Source of the DNA: Primula veris | Lineage: Eukaryota; Streptophyta; Magnoliopsida; Ericales; Primulaceae | Assembly (NCBI GenBank): GCA_963682055.1 | Contig: OY821750.1 | Span: 33,592,081 to 33,656,080 of the forward strand | Direction: 5' to 3' | Length of the DNA: 64,000 nt | Part shown: positions 1-10,900 of the stretch, piece by piece | How positions within the stretch are numbered: the first letter of the stretch is position 1 | Layout of the letters: the number at the start of each line of letters is the position of its first letter | Made by a program: the position numbers and the translations under genes | The notes under the pieces: generated by a model | What the model was told of the DNA's origin: nothing | Database searches by the model: none | The model's input: the letters and a program-made list of their open reading frames with translations, nothing else

Positions 1-154
1 GTTCGATTAATATTTGTACCTTTTAATCTTTCCAATTAAGAAATTGACAATCTTCACAGATGGTAATGAAGTGATGGAAAACAATCAAGAGAGAGATGCT
101 AAAATGACTAATGAAATACAACTACACGACAAAGAAAGAAATTTTATGCCACAC

Positions 155-869
155 CTGAAAATGAGCTTGGTTCCATCGTACTAAAGCTTGGAGGAATTGG
201 TCCCTGCAATTTATTGTTGGATACGTTGAAATCCTTTAATATACCTAATTTAAAATCTGGTATCTCCCCGCTAAACCTATTCCCGTCAATGTGCAATTCT
301 ACTAGCTTCTTCAACGCAGTCAACGAAGGTGGAATCGTACCAGACAACTGGTTATTCTCAATATGAATCTTTTTCAGCTCGTTCATCCCTTCGAAAGCAT
401 CAGGATCGACCTCTCCAGAGAATTTGTTGCCCGAGAAATAAATTGATTTTAATTCGACCATTTTGTTCAGCTTTGGGAAAGTACCATTAAACTTATTGTT
501 CATGATACTAATGGTTCTGAGGTTAACCAACTCTTGAAGAGAACCAACGTCGATGGTACCAAAAAGGCCCAAATTCTCGAGTTTTAACCCCCAAACTTTC
601 CCTTCATTGTTGCACAGTACGCCAACCCAGTTTGCTTTTCCTTGGACACAAGGTGGTTTCTTGGGGTTCCAAGTTGCCAGCCTGACCCTGTGACCAAGAG
701 ATGACTTGAATTTCAAAAGTATTTCCGTCTCAGATTTGGCAGAGGAGGAAAAGGAAGCACATTGGAGTAACAAGATGGCGATCAACACAGCCAGGATCGG
801 CCGGTAGAGATTACCAAAATAGCCTTTCATTGAGTAGGGCGGTGCACGCATGATTGAAGTGGCATGCAC
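155..869 (-). CDS. Pollen receptor-like kinase, LRR ectodomain exon (partial)
   Basis: First coding exon of a plant LRR receptor-like kinase of the pollen-receptor-kinase (PRK) type, predicted to be a plasma-membrane receptor. The frame starts at 869; Met codons at 851 and 830 are alternatives, and the last puts Met directly before the hydrophobic signal segment (ILAVLIAILLLQ). An LRRNT-type region follows (TWNPKKPPCVQGKANWVGV), then about five leucine-rich repeats such as LRTISIMNNKFNGTFP and LVELHIDGNRFSGEIP. The exon reaches PSSFSG, where PRKs normally continue into a Cys pair, transmembrane helix and kinase. A GT donor lies exactly there (154-153, phase 1), so the stop at 146-144 is probably intronic and the rest lies left of the window. 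A truncated LRR-only gene cannot be excluded. Confidence 0.75.
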
Positions 870-1749
870 GCCCTTTTGGAGGGGACAAAAAAACTCCTTG
901 AATTGTAGGCTTTTTCGGGTATGGGGTTAGGAAAGTTGAGAAGAGGTCGATGAAAATGGCGAAAGAGAATCCTAAGAATAGTAGGGTTGGAGAGAGAAGA
1001 AAGAGGGAGAGATGAATTGTAGGAGGTTTCAAAAATAGTAGTACAATTTTAATGGGGAGATAAAGTGAGAAAGATGACATAAATGCAACTCACAAATTTA
1101 CTAATTGTAAGAGCTAAAAACATGGTAAAGTTGTTGTCATCAAGAATCCAACAAAGCTAGGAAAAGGAGAACGAGATATGCTAATAATAGTAGTAATGAA
1201 CACTCCAGTGAAACCAAGAACAATATTGTGCTGTTATTATGTCTATATACCAGCTCTAATACAATATGTCCAATACGAAACTGGTGACATGTCCAATACG
1301 AAACTGGTGTCCACCTCTGGGAATGTTATCGAGGACTACATGTTCGGGTTTATGGTCTATACGGCTACTTTTGCACGACAAAACGATTTAAATTTCTCCA
1401 AAAGCCAAATCATAGATGACTGCCTGCCCGTAATTAATTCATCAGTGTGTTTCTAATATACCCAATAATGGTAAAGCCGACATAATAAAGAGATGTATCT
1501 AGAGAAGTTCAATAACTTTAGTATTAATCCAAAAGTAATCTTGTATATATTCTCCAATTCTCAAACGTAACAATCAGCAACTTTATTTGGTAACAAACAG
1601 ACAGTTTCATAAAAAGACTCGTTTTTCCCATACACAATCTTTACCAGGACATATGGTTACAAGCCTTTTCTTATTATACAGAAAAATCTACAGCGTTGGC
1701 AAATAAATAAAATTTATTGAAAGAAACAAACTGATGTCAAGACACTGTA
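870..1749. other. Intergenic region, PRK 5' side and APEM9-like 3' side
   Basis: No convincing gene. It holds the presumed promoter of the PRK-type gene and the 3' flank of the APEM9-like gene. A short imperfect direct repeat (GTCCAATACGAAACTGGTG twice) lies near 1268-1308. The short open frames here are low-complexity and resemble nothing I recognise. Confidence 0.5.
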
Positions 1750-3974
1750 TCACCGAATCCCTCGAGGTGCAGTAGTCGAAATGGGTTGAACAGCAGCGAG
1801 TGGGTTGACTTGGTAAGAAAATGCCAGCTCCCACAAATCCGCAAAACCCTTCTTCACTGAAACAGCTCGTCGCTTTAGGTTTCTATCAAAAAAAATTCAA
1901 AGGAAAAAAAGACAACTAGGTGAGAATAAAAAACATAGGTTGATTATATATCACAGACAACGGTATATACTAAAAATAATGACTGTTAGTATAAGAAAGA
2001 GTGATTGTTTATATACGGTCTTCTAAAAGGCGAGCCTATGCTGAAATTAGGCGGATTCTAGACGGTAGACGGAGGCCAAGAGCTTAGGTGATTAGGCAGA
2101 TTAAACGGTTAGTAAGCGGAATTGGGCGGGATTATGCAATCGATTTCCGCCTAGAACCCGGCTTGTGCTTTTTATAACATTAATTATATATATAAAAAAG
2201 TTACATTACAAGGAAAAATACTTACTCCTTCAAGGAGATCCTTTTCCTCCGTAAAATATAGTATATGAGGAGCATCAAACATCCCATGATTAATTTTTTG
2301 TCAGAAATGGACAGTCGTCTATTCCCCATCTTCAAAGTGATGCTACGGAACCACCATATACACCCAACTCTTTGCTGTGACAATTTTAATATCGATTGTT
2401 TCGTATTATTTTCTCCGCTGGGGGTATATTGGGCATTCAAGGGTTCTTCCGATACGCTGGGTGCTTTTTGTGGTTCTATAAGATAATGAGATTGGGATTC
2501 ACATCCATTTGTTAACGAGGACATGTGACCTTGTGATGGTCTAGGGAAATCGGCAGAATAAAGAGATTGTAATCTCCTCAAAAGATCCTGCAAAAAGAAG
2601 CAATACATTTTTAATTTAGCCCATCAAGTAACAAGTGTGGCGTTATAGTTGACGATAATAGCCAGCTTCAGTGAATTAACCTGCCTTTTATCCTCGGGTA
2701 ATGAGGCCTTCTCTACCCAAGAAACAGCACTATCTATGTCTTTCACAGCAACAACAAGAATTGCTACAACATAAATTTCTGCAATCTCTAGATACTCCTC
2801 AACTCGTACTACAAAATTACAACCTTCACCCCATATCACATTTGATTCTGCAGTTATAGGGATGTAGTATCCTTTATCTACGAATTTCCATTTGCTCAAA
2901 TATTCCTCAACAAGTCCTCGAGTTTCCTTAAAACTCCCTTCTGATAGCTGAAAACACACCCTGAAAAAGAACTAACTGATAATTACCAATATGTATAACC
3001 TCCATTGTAAAATACTTGAAAAGGAGCTCATACATATTGTGGTTAACATTTTGTTCATCCAGGTGAAAAAAATATCCTCTCTTTTACACAGTTTTTCTAC
3101 TTCATGATGTATGAAATAGGATTATTTAACCAGGTAAGCAAATCACAATGAAATATGGGAGTATATAGGAAGTAGAAAAATGCTACCTTTGCTTCAGAAG
3201 AAAAAAGTTGCCATCTCAACTACTATATCCTCCCTTATATTTAGTACTATCTGTTAATCTATTTAAAGTTGAAAGTTAAAAAATTCTAACCATGCAGACC
3301 AACACCCTGACTCTGTTAGATAAGATTCTCTATCACTCGTATCAGTTCGGTTCCTATTAATTACTTTAAGGATGATGAACGAAAAATCCATGGAACCCAG
3401 CTATAAAAACGAAACTTGAGGCCTAAAATTTCACTAGATAATGGTAACTTCATGCCAAAAATCATTTTCTTCGACCCTGCTTATTCCACATGTATAACAA
3501 TCTGTACTTAACTAGTACATGGATAATTCAAAACCATCACATTCCAGTTTTAGCTCCCTTACAAAATAAAACACACACACACACACACAACTAGGAGAAA
3601 AGAGGAAAGGGAGGAAGAAGTACCCACCCAGCTAGGAAAACTTGAATAGGAATAGCAGTAACTGAACCAAACAACTTCAACATCTCATTTAAGGTGTCCT
3701 GTGTCCTGCACACCCCAACACAAATAAATTGATATATTTTTTTTTAAAAAGCTAAAAAGTAATAAGCTCCCGTCTTTAAGTAAATGAAAATGTAAGGTTT
3801 TGGATGTTTATACACCTGCCAAGACCCTTCAAGGCCTGAACAAGCACCATGGCAGTTGATTCCAGCATATCATTTAGTTGTTGAGTTTGTTCGGTTATAT
3901 TTGTACAACATAAATCCTTCAAAATATGAGATGCTAGTGACGTTGATTCGTCATACATGCCAGAGACGAGGTAT
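1750..3974 (-). CDS. APEM9: APEM9/DAYU-like peroxisome biogenesis protein (5' exon not found)
   Basis: Homologue of plant APEM9 (DAYU), a tail-anchored peroxisomal membrane protein that recruits the PEX1-PEX6 ATPase for recycling of matrix-protein receptors. Five exons join in frame on the minus strand: 3974-3816, 3705-3628, 2960-2681, 2587-2226 and 1882-1750. Recognisable family stretches are MYDESTSLASHILKDL, VTAIPIQVFLAG, EEYLSKWKFVDKGYY, AVSWVEKASLPEDKRQ and, at the C-terminus, ADLWELAFSYQVNP. A hydrophobic segment (LIMGCLMLLIYYIL) followed by basic residues fits the membrane anchor. Homologues have a further N-terminal stretch before YLVSGMYDE. An acceptor-like TTACAG precedes 3974, but I found no upstream exon before the transposon at 4985, so the gene may start at Met 3958, have a distant exon, or be truncated. 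The identification rests on remembered family sequence. Confidence 0.75.
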
Positions 3975-4798
3975 CTGTAATTGATCAGGTAGGTAATTCA
4001 GTAATCTCTTTACATACACGTATAAGGATATATACGTTAGGATAGGATAGGATCATGAAAATGCGATATATATATATATATATATTGTGTATGACTAAAT
4101 GGAAGAAGACTAGTAAATAAGTGTGGAATGATTGAAGCAGTGGTCGTAATTGGGAGTAGTTAATTATCGGAAAGTCTGGAATAAAAGTGATTAGAGTAGA
4201 GATGGTAATCCACCAAATATGGTGATGAAAATGGGGCAGTTAATTTATTGATTTAGTGGGGGGTGAGGGGTGGTAATAAATGAAGCGTAAAGTAGAGTAC
4301 GTAATAGGTAAAGAGAATGTGGGTCGTACGAATAAGAAGTTTAAAAGATTATACAAAGTTAGTGTGGTGTGGTGTGGTGGGGGGGTAATTAATTATGAAG
4401 TTAAAAGAGTGGAATAAGAGTAGTAATTAGGGAGTTTTAGGGTTTAAGATAAAAAAAAGAAGTTATTTAATTGAGGCAACACACAACACACAACACACAA
4501 CACAAACGGGAGGGAGGGAAGGCAGAGGAGAGGAGAGGGGGTGTTCAATTTTCTGCATATAAATATATATTAAGGCGGGTTTGGTTGGGTTGGGTTGGGT
4601 CCTTCTCCTTCCTTCCTTCCTATAAGAGTATATATGCCCAAATCAACATGAATCAATCATCATCAACAACAACAACAAATCAAGATATATATATATATAT
4701 ATGTTTACTAGTACTAGACTAGTGTGTGTCAGTCAGTGTATAAATTAAGGCATTTAAACTACATAGATACATATATACATACATATATATACATATAT

Positions 4799-4831
<33 letters not shown>

Positions 4832-4984
4832 AATAGAAATAACCTCTCAGAGAGTTCGATTTGATCCCAAACTGCTGTATTACCCTCCATCGTCTCTCTC
4901 TCTCTCTCTCTCTCTCTCTAATCCTTCATCACTCAATTAAAAACCCACAACCACAACCACAACCACAACCACAACCACAACCAC
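3975..4984. other. Non-coding, simple-sequence-rich upstream region
   Basis: No gene seen. It contains (TA)n tracts near 4064-4086, 4686-4701 and 4780-4830, a purine-rich stretch and short CAACA repeats. The missing first exon of the APEM9-like gene would be expected here, but no matching frame is visible on the minus strand. Confidence 0.5.
4893..4984. repeat. (CT)n and (ACAACC)n microsatellites
   Basis: A CT dinucleotide run (about 4892-4919) is followed by about seven copies of an ACAACC-type hexamer ending at 4984, directly against a DNA transposon. A related but different hexamer, ACACCC, repeats on the other side (5879-5911), so the element appears to sit inside a hexanucleotide array. 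Confidence 0.8.
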
Positions 4985-5878
4985 GGGGGATTCTTTTTTT
5001 ACTTACGTATAAGGCAAAACCGGGTCTACGTGGCATGCTGCTTCGCGTAACTTTTTTAAATGCGTGAATTAATTTTACTTTCCCTCATTAAATAATATGA
5101 ATGATAAATGGCCTGTATAATTTGGTATTATCACTTTCACGTTTACGTTGCTATTAATCCCATTAAATTGATACTTTTTAGAATTTTACCTTTTATCGAA
5201 TATATTCGATTCCGACAATTTCATTTAACGATCGATTAAATACAAAAAAAAATTGTCTTCTTATAAAATTATTTGATTTGATTATACAGTAATAAAATAT
5301 CTGACTTGACTTAGAAAGATTTTTTTATTATTTAATTTGACGATTCATACTAAAAAACTCTATAAAACGTTAACGTTTTTCGTTTAAAACAACAAACCAA
5401 AATTTGAATTTATTTTATCATATTACTATCTTTCTAGCTGATTCTATATTCGTGTTAAGTATGGATAACAATTATAATATTTGGGGAATGAATATTAATT
5501 TATCTCCTCCGGATAATACTCCCCAAAACACCTAATTTCCGATCGATTCTAATCAAAATACTTTTTTTCCATCTCAAAATATCAATTTTTCGACTCATCC
5601 ATATGTCAATGCTCAGTTTTTTTATGATCCATATTTCAATAATCATCCCAATCCGTATTTTGATAATCAGTTTGTAAGTGTTTACACGAGTCACCAACCG
5701 ATCACATCGAAAGAAGTTTTTAAAAGTTTTTTTTTTATAAAATTGGGAGAGGTTTTTTTTTTTGGGTTAAAACTTGAAAAATTCAGGAGCCACGTGTACG
5801 CCACGTAAATCCGGGATTCATCATCCCGGGTTCGTTATACGTGTCAGCATTACGCGTAAGTAAAAAGAAGAATCCCCC
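4985..5878. mobile_element. Non-autonomous DNA transposon with TIRs (Harbinger-related)
   Basis: Terminal inverted repeats are directly visible. The left end begins GGGGGATTC, then a T-rich tract and ACTTACG; the right end (about 5849-5878) is its reverse complement with few differences, over about 25-30 bases, and both ends continue into CCGGG-containing subterminal sequence. The interior holds a decayed frame resembling the accessory Myb-like protein of plant PIF/Harbinger transposons, and no transposase. The target duplication is ambiguous (AC or CAC) because both flanks are CA/CC-rich repeats. TIRs are certain; the superfamily is inferred from the internal ORF. Confidence 0.75.
5461..5730 (+). 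pseudogene. Decayed Harbinger accessory (Myb-like) ORF N-terminus
   Basis: Frame starting at ATG 5461 (MDNNYNIWGMNIN). It is rich in Asn, Gln, Pro, Phe and Tyr, like the N-terminal region of the Myb/trihelix-like protein encoded beside plant Harbinger transposases, often misannotated as a GST-T3-like or NAM-associated protein. An in-frame TAA at 5533-5535 interrupts it; the frame then resumes (FPIDSNQNTFFPSQNIN) to about 5730 and runs into T-rich sequence. No DNA-binding domain remains. Assignment is by composition and short motif resemblance only. Confidence 0.5.
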
Positions 5879-6450
5879 ACACCCACACCCACACCCACAC
5901 CCACACCCACACTAATATTATTATAATAAATTTATATCTATCTCTCTTTTTATTAATTAATTACTTACTACTTTCACAATTTCACAAACTAATTAATTAA
6001 AACCCTAACCCCCCCTCAATTCTCTCTTTTTCCTACAAACTTCCTATTTCTTTCATTACTACTACTCCCTTTAAATACTACCACTTCAAATCTATATTTT
6101 ACACCCTTTTATTTATTTATTTATATATATATATATGTACCTACAGTTACACCATATTCATACTTTTAACTATATTTACCTCCTATACTAATTTTATTTT
6201 GTGTCCCTTCAACTGTAACGCCATGAACGGTCCTCCGTTCGTAACCCTAAAATCGATTTTGCTGTGAAAAATCTTAACAAATGACAACCCTCTCCCAACA
6301 CACACAAATTAGTAGTTAGTACGTACGTACATACGTACGTAGTACTAGCTGCTATCAACAGATTTCACCACAAACGTACGTACGTTTAGGTACCTCTAAT
6401 ATTGATGAACAAACAAACAAAAACATGAATTCATCGAACATAACCTTTCA

Positions 6451-6487
<37 letters not shown>

Positions 6488-7235
6488 TCACAGTCGACAT
6501 AGCTTACATATAAGATTACAACTAGTATATATTATAGTCTTATCAAGAATTATTGGACTCGATCCATTCCTAGCTAGCTACCTATAATAATTTTCATGAC
6601 GCTTTCTAGCTAACTAATATAATTAGTATATATATATATATTATTTCTCTCTCTTTTCTGTTTTGAAATAGATTGCGACTCATCTCAATAAAACAAGGAA
6701 TACGTCTATTTCACGGGCTCTTATAATACTAATTAATATTAATCGTAAACAACCATTAATTTCAGCAATTCATTTTGTAGTATATCTATCTTATTAAAAT
6801 AGTAGGAAATAAAACAAATGAATAGAATGTTGCTGTGCGTCGTTTGTAATGAATTGCATAGAGCTAAGCAATCAACAAGAATAAAAAAATAAATCAATCT
6901 TCATATATATATATTGTCTTCTAAAAATCTTATATATAGATCAATCTAATTAGTCAAAACAAATCTATAGTGTAATTACTAATTACTACTGTAGTAAAAA
7001 AAAGATAAAAGATCAATAGAAGTAGTAAATGTTTTTAGGAGTAATTTATACAAAGCTGTACTAATTGTATACAAAACATGGTCTCCTGAATCTTTTTTTT
7101 TTTGTGTGTGTGTGTGTGTGTGTATTAGGATTTTCTTAATTTCGAAGGTAGCTGCTTTATTTAACTTATTAGTAATCCATTTGGAATCCATTCTTACATT
7201 ACACTTGTCCCCCCCTAGCTTCATGATCAGACTAG

Positions 7236-7238
<3 letters not shown>

Positions 7239-7302
<64 letters not shown>
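7239..7302. repeat. (AT)n microsatellite
   Basis: An uninterrupted AT dinucleotide run of about 64 bases. Similar but shorter AT runs recur at 7628-7650, 26752-26780, 47257-47281 and 58616-58655, so AT microsatellites are a general feature of this region. Confidence 0.95.
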
Positions 7303-7306
<4 letters not shown>

Positions 7307-7837
7307 TCATCTAAATGTGATAGTTGACATGATATTTAATTTAATGACCACATTTACGTTATTTTGAAGCTACATGGTTGACATTTATTAAGTAGAAATT
7401 TACGTACAATATAAGAAACTTGTTTTTCTCCTTTAATTTCTAGATATAATTAAACAAAAAACAAAATGAACAAACTCATAGCTAGCTAGCGTGTGATGTT
7501 TTATAGAATGATATATATATATATATGGCAATTGGTTACACATCATAATCAAACCTTATATATAATCTTATTCTAGCTCTCGTTATGCACGGATAAATTT
7601 AATATGACTTTCTCCATCTGACCATCTATATATATATATATATATATATCTTGTTGCTAGCTCCTCTTCCCTCAATACAAACGCAAATTAATATCCATTA
7701 ATTAATTATAGGCTTCAACATCGATTTTAAAACCCACACATTCCTTTCCTTTTTTTTTTTTTTTTTATACCTTGTATCATTTCAGATTATTGTTTAAAAA
7801 CGATGTCATAGTGGAGTATTCCTGTGCATTATAATCC

Positions 7838-7846
7838 TTATATATA
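7838..7846 (+). promoter_or_regulatory. Possible TATA box of the oxidosqualene cyclase gene
   Basis: TTATATATA lies about 67 bases before the ATG at 7913, compatible with a short 5' leader. The whole region is AT-rich, so a chance match is quite possible. Confidence 0.25.
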
Positions 7847-7912
7847 CCGTACGCAAAGATATATAAGCGAGTTTTTTTTTCGATTGGTTCAAAAATAAAA
7901 ATAAAATAAAGA

Positions 7913-10900
7913 ATGTGGAAGCTAGTAGTGAGTGAGAAGAATGATGATGGGTTGGTTAAAAGTGTGAATAATAATGTGGGAAGACAATATTGGGAGTTTG
8001 ATCCAAACTATGGAACAAAGGAACAAAAAGCAAACATTGAATATTTACGCCATCAATTTCATAACAACCGTTTTCAGGCTAAACAAAGTTCTGATCTTCT
8101 CATCAGACTTCAGGTACTTACGTAGCTAGTTTTTATTATTAGTTTTTAGTTTCTTTTATTTAGCATATGACAGAATTATATATATATATATATAACTTGT
8201 GTGAGCTTTTTGTTGTTGTTGTTGTTGTCGGTAACATCGTGCTTATTAATTATTATTAATATAATATGCTCTAACACAAATTTCAGTGCCCTTGGAGCAA
8301 TCTCCAAATGACTTAAATACAACCTAAAATACATAGCCTCAGTGTGATCATGCTACAAATTAGAAACGACTTAATTTTCTACGTTAACCAATACAAACCA
8401 ACTTTACACAAAATGTAAAGTAGTTGTGCTTGAAACTTGATAGTAAACAAGAAATCTAACCTAGTAATTGAGTCACTGCCGTCTCCAGCATTTCTTTGGC
8501 TCAAAACGAATCTTAACAAGCGGACTCTTGTGTAGTGTAAGTAAAAAAAATCGGAGGAAACATAATTTTCTTTCACGTATTCAGAAATAAAGCAAGGGTC
8601 TAACGAGCTATAAACGTTTACCACAAGTTATAGCTTATGACGGTCGGTTAGTGTTTTGAAAGCCGAGAAATGTCATAAAAAGGGTTTTTTTGTGTGTTCG
8701 TGTTAACATGGCGAAATTTATTATTATAAATCTAAGTGTTTCCAATGTTTTTACCAAGTTAAAGCAAACCTCGGATAACCTACTAGAATAGTTTTCCGAA
8801 TAACATACTAGAATAGTTTCCAAATATAATATATTTTTCAGTTTAAAAAAATACAATTACTGTTAATTAAAATATATGTGGGGAGTAGGGAACCAATTAT
8901 GGCAATTTCTCAAAATTTGCATCCCATTGTGTGAATTCTTAATCTTTACTATTTAAGAACCCTTATTGTTACATTTAGAGCTTTATGGACCATAAATGTA
9001 TATTGTTAGACTATGAGTATCAATTGAATATACAAATTTAATACAGTATATGGCGTCTGTCTCTCTCCCATTTCAGAATGTTACCTGTTGCTTAAAATCA
9101 AACGTATCAGTTTACTTATATGACTCATTTACTTTAAATATGAAAAAATTGTTTTAAAATTATACACGCATCAATTTTATTATTTATTACCTTAAATTTA
9201 CATGAACTCAAACATCACTCAAATATAAGGGATCAACATGTATAATTAAAATAATAGTTTTTCTTTCTTACTTTTCTTTATTCTTTCTCATTTATCTGTA
9301 CTTTTCATATATAAATTAATAAAATAACAAAAGTATGAGTTGTATAGTTTTGATAGACAAATTGATAAAAAAGATGATAATTTGTATAAAACAAAACGTT
9401 TACTTATAAGTTATAAAATTGTACTTTTTACTTTAAATACGAGAAAATTTGTAAGTTATTTAATGTGGTTGCTCTATTAAATTAATTTGAGTTGAAAAAA
9501 AAATTGATAGAACTATATTAAAATATACTAATATTTAGTTATGATAAAAAAAATTTGACAGAGAAGCTGAAAAATGTATAAATTTAAACCGTTATCCTAA
9601 AAATATAAAAATAATGATAACTGCCTTAAATATGAGAAAAAGTAAAAACTGATGCGGTTGATCTTATATAGTTATACAATAGTGTATATATATATATACA
9701 ATTTATAAATTGGAGAACCCACCAATATAGAGGCCCAAATTATTTGCTTCCTAAATTGTGCTCTAGAGCCGTTAGTGAGTTGAGTTCAAAGATTTCTACT
9801 CACTAAAAAATAGTTCATTCTCGTAGACCAACATATATACACTAATACACAAATTAACAAGCTGCTTAATTATAATTGTTTTACTTTTACTTTATGATCA
9901 AGGGCAGACTTTATCACGATCGATACTATTTTCATTATCTTGTAATGAAGTTATGTGTATAGGAGTATATATATATATATATATAATAGCGTGCCATATA
10001 AGTTGACCTGTACCAGGCTGCATAAAATTAAATTAGGCAAAAAGGCTTAACTTGGTGAAGCACTAAATTGCAGCTTATATGCCAAAAAACAAGTAATTGA
10101 AGTTTACAATGTTCCAACCAAATAATAGAGTAATGTTCTGAATATTTGATAGAAATTCCATGTAGCCCATATTTGATTGATGACTAAATTATTAAAATAG
10201 CTACCACTTGGAGACTAAGATCTCAAAATAAAAAATAAAAGAACAAAAAAGATCTCAAGCAACAAACGGCAACGAGAAACAGTTTTTGCAGAAAGAATAT
10301 CAAAACAACTAATTAATCTTAATCTAACAATGAAATTCTTTTCATGAATATATGTATGCAATACTTGAAACTAGTTTGATTTTGAATTCGTTAATAATAT
10401 ACTCATTTCATTACATATTGGTGGTGACTGTTCAGTTTGAAAATGAGAATTCATGTGAAGAGATACTACCGCCACAAGTGAAAGTAGCTAATAAAGAAGA
10501 AGTGACAAAGGAGAAAGTGGAAACAACTTTGAGAAGGGCACTTAGGTTCTATTCGACCCTCCAAACCGAGGACGGTCACTGGCCTGCTGATTATGCTGGA
10601 CCCCTCTTTCTCTTACCTGGTTTGGTATGCATTCTGTCAAAAAGTTTCTGTCTTTTACATTTTGACCTTCACAACAAAAATTGTAATCGTTCATTTCATG
10701 AATCAATACGAGATACATTGTTATGCATTTTGTTTGGATTTGTTAGTATTCATGGGGAATAAAAATGTCAATGGCAAGTAACCTTTCTGTATTTAAAAAC
10801 CATATAATTATATCTTTAATTTGCTGGTATTCAATTTTTAGTTTTTGTTGCTTCGAGTTTGTTCTATGTTTGAGGTCGTTAGTTTTTTTTTATAGGTCAT

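Larger units (their letters stand above)
5879..7912. other. Intergenic/promoter region upstream of the oxidosqualene cyclase
   Basis: AT-rich sequence without a recognisable gene. It holds an ACACCC hexamer array (5879-5911), an (ATT)n tract near 6457-6484, GTAC-rich palindromes near 6320-6380, a (GT)n run near 7103-7124 and the long AT array listed separately. The short open frames contain only repeats. Confidence 0.5.

Noticed and set aside
811..1080. 89-residue minus-strand frame upstream of the PRK-type exon
   Set aside because: Low-complexity hydrophobic translation of the presumed 5' leader/promoter; it overlaps the real start in another frame.
1178..1456. 92-residue plus-strand open frame
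   Set aside because: Contains a short direct repeat, has no family resemblance, and lies in the flank between two minus-strand genes.
2025..2165. GGCGG/GCCTA-rich patch in the last intron of the APEM9-like gene
   Set aside because: It resembles the ends of hAT MITEs, but I could find neither matching termini nor a target duplication, so it is not called as an element.
4471..5067. Open frames made of CAACA, CT and CAACC repeats
   Set aside because: Translations are simple-sequence repeats with no gene-like composition.
7106..7327. Frame of alternating Ile-Tyr
   Set aside because: Direct translation of the (AT)n microsatellite.
8379..8856. Two minus-strand frames within intron 1 of the cyclase
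   Set aside because: No recognisable motifs and no splice context; likely chance frames in AT-rich intron sequence.
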